Below are positions 6,429-10,786 of a stretch of 10,786 nucleotides of DNA, one piece after another. A model generated the notes under the pieces. That model did not search any database. It worked only from the letters and a program-made list of their open reading frames with translations, and was not told the DNA's origin. Both the position numbers and the translations under genes were made by a program. The stretch is from JALXCH01 sp964495805. Lineage in GTDB: Bacteria; Calditrichota; Calditrichia; RBG-13-44-9. Position 1 is the first letter of the stretch. Every line of letters begins with the position of its first letter. Location of the stretch: NCBI GenBank assembly GCA_964495805.1, contig CAZBWV010000118.1, positions 1 through 10,786 on the forward strand, given 5' to 3'.

Positions 6429-7595
6429 TTATTGGACCGCGGAACCATGGCGGTTTGGTTCCACCCGAAAATAACTGGCGATTTCGTCGGCCAGCAACCA
6501 GCCCCGCTCGGTCAGGCGAACCCGCTCGTCGGCTACTTCCAGAAAACGGCTCGTGCGCAGCGATTCCAGAGCAGAGGCAAATTCCTGCAAAAAATGGGTG
6601 CCAAATCGCCGGGAATAATCCGTTAGCGAAATTCCTTCCCGCAGCCGCAAATGCAGAAAAATGTACTCGAACTTGCGTGTGTGCTCGCTCAAATTTTCCC
6701 TGTTCGCTACGGGAAGTTCACCGGCATTCAGCCGTTTGATATATTGACGAAGCGATCGAACGTTCCACCAGCGGCGGTTTCCTACAAAGGAATGGGCGGA
6801 AGGTCCCAGTCCTAAATATGGCTGGTGACGCCAGTATTTCAGGTTGTGCTGGCACTGCCAGCGGGATTCCCGGGCAAAGTTGGAAATTTCGTACGCCCGG
6901 TAACCGGCTTCGCTCAGCACCTGGTTGGTTAACTGATAAAATTGTGCTTCCGTTTCCTGGTCCATCGCCTGCATTTCTCCCGCCCGAAGCCGCCGGTAAA
7001 ACGGGGTTCCCGGTTCGAAAATGAGCGTGTAACAGGAGATATGTTCGGGAGCCAGCTCCAGTGTATATTCCAGGGTAGCGTGGAACCGCTCCGGGGTAAG
7101 CCCGGGAAAAGCCGTGATAAGGTCCAGATTGATATTATCGAATCCCGCCCGACGTGCCTGCTGAAAACCGGAGTAAATCTCCTCCACTGTATGGATGCGT
7201 TCCAGGAACCGTAAATCCTCTTCAAAAAACGATTGAGCTCCCAGGCTGAGCCGATTCACCCCCATGGAGTGCAGGGCGCTGAGCAGGGAGAAACTCACCG
7301 TACCGGGATTGGCTTCCATGGTAAATTCCACCGCCGATGCGATGCGAAATTGCTGGTAGAGTTTCTCCCGGATTTGTTGCAACTGTTCCTGCGTCAGCAC
7401 GGTGGGGGTGCCACCGCCAATAAAAATGGTGTCGAATTCCAGATGCCGGTAGTGCGGTGCGATCAGCTCCATTTCCCGCAGCAACGCCTGAACGAACGCC
7501 TCTCTGCGGGAGAGGCGGGTGATGGAATAGAAGTCGCAGTAACCGCATTTGCGCAGGCAGAAGGGGATATGGATGTACAGACCGGCCTGTTCCAT
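6429..7595 (-). CDS. hemW: HemW, radical-SAM heme chaperone (HemN-like)
   Basis: 388 aa, the usual length for HemW. The N-terminus carries YIHIPFCLRKCGYCDF with Cys13, Cys17 and Cys20 for the [4Fe-4S] cluster. Phe22 stands where HemN (oxygen-independent coproporphyrinogen III dehydrogenase) has a fourth Cys; this CX3CX2C-x-F pattern and the HNLKYW motif (250-255, the HNxxYW heme-site signature) mark HemW rather than HemN. GGGTPTVL (60-67) is the radical-SAM glycine-rich SAM-binding loop. The C-terminal third matches the HemN_C winged-helix-like region. HemW is known to bind heme and deliver it to heme proteins such as respiratory enzymes, so it is not expected to be a porphyrin synthesis enzyme. 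Its ATG is 6 nt past the lepB stop, with only a weak ribosome binding site, so it is probably translated by coupling. Databases may call this 'coproporphyrinogen III oxidase'. Confidence 0.95.
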   Translation of the reverse strand: MEQAGLYIHIPFCLRKCGYCDFYSITRLSRREAFVQALLREMELIAPHYRHLEFDTIFIGGGTPTVLTQEQLQQIREKLYQQFRIASAVEFTMEANPGTVSFSLLSALHSMGVNRLSLGAQSFFEEDLRFLERIHTVEEIYSGFQQARRAGFDNINLDLITAFPGLTPERFHATLEYTLELAPEHISCYTLIFEPGTPFYRRLRAGEMQAMDQETEAQFYQLTNQVLSEAGYRAYEISNFARESRWQCQHNLKYWRHQPYLGLGPSAHSFVGNRRWWNVRSLRQYIKRLNAGELPVANRENLSEHTRKFEYIFLHLRLREGISLTDYSRRFGTHFLQEFASALESLRTSRFLEVADERVRLTERGWLLADEIASYFRVEPNRHGSAVQ

Positions 7596-7601
7596 GCCAG
7601 T

Positions 7602-8300
7602 TTACCGAATCACCCAGCCCAGGCGACTCCAGCGAATTTTGTGGGTTAACCGGTAGCCGGGCACCCGGGAGTCCCAGGAGAGGTAAATAATCAGCGGTCG
7701 TCCCACGATGTTTTCCGGCGGGACGAAGCCCCATTCCCGGCTGTCCGAACTGCGATCGCGGTTGTCGCCCATCATAAAGTAGTGACCCGGTGGAACCGTC
7801 ACCGGACCGAAATTGTCCCGACTGCCCAGTCCGGGCCGAAAAGTGGGATAAAACGGATTATCCCGACTAAAGATGTTCGGGTCCACATGTTTCAACTTGG
7901 GCGGGTCGGGGAAGCGCTTTCCGTCCACAAATAGCTCTTTGTTGACGACTTTAACCGTCTGGCCTCCCACCGCCACGCAGCGTTTAATGTATTCCAGATG
8001 TGGGTCTCGCGGATAGCGAAACACCACAATATCGTTCTGTTTCACTTCGGCGATTTTGGGGAACCGAAACCAGGGAATGTTGAATCCGATTCGGGTAAAG
8101 GGAATTCCGATCCAGTTGGGGGTTTGCGCCCCGTAATAAAATTTGTTAACCAGTAAAAAGTCGCCGACCAGCAGGGTATCTTCCATGGAGCTGGTGGGAA
8201 TTTTATAAGCTGCAATCACAAATTGCCGCAGCACCAGTGCTGCCAGCACGGCAATCAGAATGGCGCGAACCGATTCCCAGCGTTTCTTCTCGGGTTTCAA
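7602..8300 (-). CDS. lepB: Signal peptidase I (LepB)
   Basis: 232 aa serine-lysine protease of the inner membrane, family S26. It removes signal peptides from Sec- and Tat-exported proteins, which would include the cytochrome, TPR and AsnB-like proteins here. One N-terminal membrane segment (about residues 11-31) precedes the catalytic Ser38 in IPTSSMEDTL. The general base Lys106 lies in EYIKRCVAVGG. The box E motif GDNRDRSSDSREWG is at 178-191. The extended insert between the Ser and Lys boxes, rich in aromatic residues and prolines, is common in Gram-negative enzymes. The start codon is TTG, chosen because no ATG is available upstream in frame and because a perfect AAGGAGG (8308-8314) lies 7 nt before it. 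lepA lies 133 nt upstream, as lepA-lepB adjacency is known in E. coli and other bacteria. Confidence 0.96.
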   Translation of the reverse strand: MKPEKKRWESVRAILIAVLAALVLRQFVIAAYKIPTSSMEDTLLVGDFLLVNKFYYGAQTPNWIGIPFTRIGFNIPWFRFPKIAEVKQNDIVVFRYPRDPHLEYIKRCVAVGGQTVKVVNKELFVDGKRFPDPPKLKHVDPNIFSRDNPFYPTFRPGLGSRDNFGPVTVPPGHYFMMGDNRDRSSDSREWGFVPPENIVGRPLIIYLSWDSRVPGYRLTHKIRWSRLGWVIR

Positions 8301-8307
8301 GCTATTT

Positions 8308-8314
8308 CCTCCTT
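8308..8314 (-). promoter_or_regulatory. Perfect Shine-Dalgarno for lepB (TTG start)
   Basis: AAGGAGG on the leftward strand ends 7 nt before the TTG at 8300-8298. It decides the start codon of lepB and is the strongest ribosome binding site in the window. A strong site paired with a weak start codon may keep expression moderate. Confidence 0.88.
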
Positions 8315-8335
8315 CACTGTCGTTTTTAATGCTTA

Positions 8336-8358
8336 CGGAACCAGGCTACATGGCTCCG
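8336..8358 (-). promoter_or_regulatory. Hairpin in the lepA-lepB gap
   Basis: In the leftward transcript CGGAGCCA (8358-8351) pairs with TGGTTCCG (8343-8336) over 8 bp around a 7-nt loop. One pair is G-U; on the + strand the same position is an A-C mismatch, which supports a role in the leftward RNA. Further AATG/CATT bases lie outside a small bulge. No U-tract follows, so it is not a standard terminator. It sits 22 nt upstream of the lepB ribosome binding site and may act as an mRNA processing or stability element. Confidence 0.45.
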
Positions 8359-8433
8359 CATTTTAGGTTTTATTTTACCAGCGTTTTGTAAAGATGTTTC
8401 ATAAAAGAAGCATTTTCGGAGGGTGGTCGGAAG

Positions 8434-10230
8434 CTATTCTGCCGAAAGCACGGAGAGAAAAGCTTCCTGGGGAATTTCCACCCGTCCCACCTGCTTCATA
8501 CGTTTTTTGCCTTCCTTCTGTTTCTCTAACAATTTACGCTTGCGGGTGACGTCGCCGCCGTAGCATTTTGCCAGTACGTTTTTGCGCAGCGGCTTCACCA
8601 CTTCCCGGGCAATCACCCGATGACCAATCGCCGCCTGAATCACCACTTCGAACAGCTGGCGGGGAATCAGCTTGCGCAGTCGGGTGCATAACGCGCGACC
8701 TTTTTCGTAAGCCCGGTCCTTGTGCACAATAATGGACAGCGCATCCAATGGCTCGCCGTTAATTAAAATGTCCAGCCGTACCAGATCGCCTTCCCGATAC
8801 CCGGCAAAGTCGTAGTCGAATGAGGCAAAACCGCGCGAAACGGACTTGAGTTTGTCGAAGAAGTCGAAAATCACCTCGGAGAGGGGAAATTCGTACTGAA
8901 TATCCGCACGGGAGGGGTCGATGTACGAGGTGTTTTTCAGAATCCCGCGCCGTTCGTTGGCAATTTTCATGATGTTGCCAATGTACTCCGGCGGAGTGAT
9001 AATCTGCGCCCGAATGTACGGCTCCTCAATTTTCTCGATTTTAACCGGATCGGGCATTTTAGACGGATTTTCAATCAGGTGGACTTCTCCGTCGGTGGTG
9101 GTGACCCGGTACACCACGTTGGGCGTGGTAACGATGATTTGCTGGCCAAACTCCCGTTCCAGGCGTTCCTGCACAATTTCCATGTGCAGCAGCCCCAGGA
9201 ATCCGCAGCGAAAGCCAAACCCCAGTGCGGTGGAGGTTTCCGGTTCGTACTGGAGTGCGGCATCGTTTAGTGCCAGTTTGGCCAGCGCCATGCGCAGGTT
9301 TTCGAATTCCTGATTGACCACCGGGTAAATGCCGCTAAACACCATGGGTTTTACTGCGCGGTAGCCGGGCAGTGGTTTTTCGGCGGGACGTCGGGCATGG
9401 GTCACCGTATCCCCCACGCGGATGTCCCGCACGTCTTTGGCACCGCAAATCAGATAGCCGACCTCACCGGTGGTCAGTTTGCCGGTGCGCACCCGCTTCA
9501 GGCGTAAATAGCCCAGCTCTTCCACTTCGAATTCCTGACCTGTGGCAAAAAATTTTATTTTGTCGCCTTCTTTGATTTCACCGTTGAAAAGCCTGATGAG
9601 TGCCACCACACCGCGGTAGTTGTCGAAGCTGGAGTCGAAAATGAGTGCCTGCAGCGGGGCTGCGGGATCGCCCTGGGGCGGCGGGATGCGCTGGATGATA
9701 GCCTCCACCACTTCAGGAATGCCCTCCCCGGTTTTGGCACTGGTAAGCAAAATTTCCGATTCGTCGCACCCGATCAGTTCCATGATCTGGTGTTTTACCA
9801 CCTCTACCTGGGCACTGGGCAGGTCTATTTTATTGATAACCGGCACAATGGTCAGGTCATTCTCCAGGGCGTGGTACAGATTGCTGATGGTCTGGGCTTC
9901 CACTCCCTGGGCAGCATCCACTAACAGCAGGGCTCCTTCGGCGGCAGCCAGACTGCGGGAGACCTCGTAGGAAAAGTCCACGTGTCCGGGAGTGTCAATC
10001 AGGTTAAACTCGTAGCGTTGTCCGTTGGGATGCTGGTAGTCCATGCGCACAAAGTGTGCTTTGATGGTGATGCCGCGTTCACGTTCCAGGTCCATGTTAT
10101 CCAGTACCTGTTCCTTCAGCTGGCGCTGGTCCAGGGTGTGGGTATATTCCAGTAGTCGGTCGGCCAGGGTGGATTTACCGTGGTCGATGTGGGCGATAAT
10201 GCAAAAATTTCGAATGTGGTCCATGGTCAT
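8434..10230 (-). CDS. lepA: Elongation factor 4 / LepA, ribosomal back-translocase GTPase
   Basis: 598 aa, the usual LepA length. Translational GTPase that acts on ribosomes, implicated in back-translocation, recovery under stress and ribosome assembly. The G1 loop is AHIDHGKST (13-21), the RGITIKA switch I region is at 52-58, G3 is DTPGHVD (79-85) with the catalytic His83, and G4 is NKID (133-136). Domain II begins near PLQALIFDS. The LepA-specific C-terminal domain is recognisable from KCYGGDVTRKRKLLEKQKEG and ends in QEAFLSVL. EF-G domain IV is lacking. ATG 10230 is preferred to the in-frame ATG at 10224 because GGAA (10237-10240) lies 6 nt upstream. A consensus-like promoter lies 40 nt upstream, making lepA the first gene of the leftward cluster lepA-lepB-hemW-TPR-AsnB-like. 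Confidence 0.97.
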   Translation of the reverse strand: MTMDHIRNFCIIAHIDHGKSTLADRLLEYTHTLDQRQLKEQVLDNMDLERERGITIKAHFVRMDYQHPNGQRYEFNLIDTPGHVDFSYEVSRSLAAAEGALLLVDAAQGVEAQTISNLYHALENDLTIVPVINKIDLPSAQVEVVKHQIMELIGCDESEILLTSAKTGEGIPEVVEAIIQRIPPPQGDPAAPLQALIFDSSFDNYRGVVALIRLFNGEIKEGDKIKFFATGQEFEVEELGYLRLKRVRTGKLTTGEVGYLICGAKDVRDIRVGDTVTHARRPAEKPLPGYRAVKPMVFSGIYPVVNQEFENLRMALAKLALNDAALQYEPETSTALGFGFRCGFLGLLHMEIVQERLEREFGQQIIVTTPNVVYRVTTTDGEVHLIENPSKMPDPVKIEKIEEPYIRAQIITPPEYIGNIMKIANERRGILKNTSYIDPSRADIQYEFPLSEVIFDFFDKLKSVSRGFASFDYDFAGYREGDLVRLDILINGEPLDALSIIVHKDRAYEKGRALCTRLRKLIPRQLFEVVIQAAIGHRVIAREVVKPLRKNVLAKCYGGDVTRKRKLLEKQKEGKKRMKQVGRVEIPQEAFLSVLSAE

Positions 10231-10269
10231 AACAGATTCCGTCAGTCCGTGAAATTCTTAAAGTTAACT

Positions 10270-10298
10270 AATTTACGGCATTTCCTGTGGGATGTCAA
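10270..10298 (-). promoter_or_regulatory. Sigma70-type promoter of lepA
   Basis: On the leftward strand the -35 is TTGACA (10298-10293), identical to consensus. An exactly 17-bp spacer follows, then the -10 TAAATT (10275-10270), 4 of 6 matching TATAAT. Transcription would begin near 10263 and leave a leader of about 30 nt before ATG 10230. This is the best promoter in the window and probably drives lepA and at least lepB-hemW. The Bacteroidota-type promoter (TTTG near -33) is not used here. Confidence 0.8.
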
Positions 10299-10474
10299 AC
10301 AGGGGTTGAAGATGATTGGGGTCGTTTGTTTGTGCGGTAAAATGTTTGAAAAAAGAAGAGTTTTTTCATATTTTGATTAAAGAAATATCGATGTTAAGAA
10401 ATAAATTAAGCATAAATAGTTTGCTCGCAAGGCGTTAGAAGAAAACAGAATGGTTTGGTCTGTAAATATCTTTT
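10299..10474. other. AT-rich intergenic stretch with no recognised gene
   Basis: From the lepA promoter to about 10474 the sequence is AT-rich, with stops in all frames over most of it. It has no tRNA-like fold, no terminator and no long repeat. Short open frames here read as low-complexity, non-protein-like peptides. It may carry the promoter of whatever begins to its right (for example TTGATT at 10374-10379), but no convincing -10 is spaced from it. Confidence 0.5.
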
Positions 10475-10774
10475 CGGCTGGTACGCCGTGAGCGAAAGTG
10501 AGAGGTGGTGAATTCTAAACGCCTCCCGGTTTGGTGCGGTTACTCGGGGAGATTTTTGAAACTTATAATGATAGCGTGTATAGCGCATGGTGCAGATCGG
10601 GAGGGGTGTTTGTGCAGTCTCCTGAAAGTTCGTCAAGGAATCGTGGGGCAACCGGGATGATATTTCCATTTACGGAGCAGGAGTTCCACCCCACACCTGT
10701 CGGGTGGCGAAATGGTGTGCCCTTCCAACAGAAAATGGCTAAGCCAGCCGCGAAACAGGATGAAGCGTTCGCGG
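10475..10774 (+). ncRNA. Candidate large structured RNA (possibly 5' part of a group II intron or similar element)
   Basis: About 300 nt hold a dense series of inverted repeats: CGGC 10475-10478 with GCCG 10485-10488; GAGGTG 10502-10507 with CGCCTC 10520-10525; an alternative CTCCC 10523-10527 with GGGAG 10547-10551; TCGGGAG 10597-10603 with CTCCTGA 10619-10625; CCACCC 10686-10691 with GGGTGG 10702-10707; CACACC 10692-10697 with GGTGTG 10714-10719; and CCGCGAA 10748-10754 with TTCGCGG 10768-10774. Two stems contain U-G pairs that exist only if the + strand is transcribed. The stem-loop at 10502-10525 and the 10597-10625 hairpin remind me of group II intron domain I stem-loops, but I cannot place intron boundaries, domain V or a reverse transcriptase in the window. 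Identity is unproven. Confidence 0.35.
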
Positions 10775-10786
10775 AGGCACACAAAT
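10657..10786 (+). CDS. Possible start of an unknown ORF running off the window
   Basis: The frame is open from 10519 (after TAA 10516-10518) to the window edge. The first ATG at 10657 gives 43 residues, including MIFPFTEQEFHPTPVGWRNG and, from an internal Met at 10735, MAKPAAKQDEAFAEAHK. The composition (charged, helix-prone tail) is protein-like. However, one other + frame and a - frame are also open here, the ribosome binding site is weak (GGGG at 10645-10648), and the same bases form strong hairpins. It could be the N-terminus of an element-encoded protein or an accidental open frame in structured RNA. No family is recognised. Confidence 0.25.
   Translation, partial: MIFPFTEQEFHPTPVGWRNGVPFQQKMAKPAAKQDEAFAEAHK

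Noticed and set aside
6441..6462. GGAACC/GGTTCC inverted repeat at the end of hemW, considered as a terminator
   Set aside because: It lies inside the hemW coding region with no U-tract, and the same direction of transcription continues to the TPR gene.
10180..10380. + strand open frame overlapping the start and promoter of lepA
   Set aside because: It is antisense to lepA and its promoter, and the peptide is not protein-like.
10406..10669. - strand open frame of 87 codons
   Set aside because: The peptide has no family resemblance and low-information composition, and the same bases form rightward-favoured hairpins. No ribosome binding site was apparent.
10563..10784. - strand open frame of 73 codons beginning near the window edge
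   Set aside because: The Cys/Pro-rich translation is not protein-family-like and lies opposite the structured region and the + open frame.
1..10786. CRISPR arrays, tRNA or rRNA genes, transposase genes
   Set aside because: No regularly spaced direct repeats, cloverleaf sequences, rRNA signatures or transposase motifs were seen in the window.

Overview
This window looks like core chromosome of a Gram-negative (diderm) bacterium of the Fibrobacterota-Chlorobiota-Bacteroidota (FCB) assemblage. Two adjacent secreted proteins end in the type IX secretion (T9SS, Por) C-terminal sorting domain, with a 'YPNPFNP' opening and an 'LPSGTYFYEL'-type strand. Lipoprotein-maturation and signal-peptidase genes are present. 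A perfect Shine-Dalgarno sequence and a TTGACA-type promoter are visible, which are unusual in Bacteroidota proper. A Calditrichota/Ignavibacteria-like lineage fits best, but this is inference and no ribosomal RNA is present to settle it.

Left part, + strand. The 3' end of a T9SS-exported protein (1-119) is closed by a strong intrinsic terminator (144-182). A short AT-rich regulatory region with several TTGAT pentamers follows. Next is a pentaheme c-type cytochrome that carries both a Sec signal peptide and a T9SS sorting domain (291-2237), closed by a second intrinsic terminator. Then comes lgt (2379-3140), the prolipoprotein diacylglyceryl transferase.

Central and right part, - strand. Five genes read leftward in one direction: lepA (elongation factor 4), lepB (signal peptidase I), hemW (radical-SAM heme chaperone), a large secreted TPR protein, and a secreted protein of the family often mislabelled 'asparagine synthetase B'. 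A consensus sigma70-type promoter (TTGACA, 17 bp, TAAATT) lies just upstream of lepA. lepB/hemW are 6 nt apart and the last two genes overlap by 4 nt (ATGA), so at least those pairs are translationally linked. The lepA-lepB and hemW-TPR gaps each hold hairpins that pair best in the leftward transcript. Several genes share an envelope theme: LepB and Lgt process exported proteins, HemW handles heme, and the cytochrome, TPR and 'AsnB-like' proteins are themselves exported.

Right end (about 10300-10786). No recognisable protein gene is present. An AT-rich spacer is followed by about 300 bases packed with inverted repeats, including G-U pairs that favour rightward transcription, and by a reading frame that stays open to the window edge. 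This may be the 5' part of a large structured RNA or of a mobile retroelement such as a group II intron, cut off by the window. It is the least explained part of the sequence.
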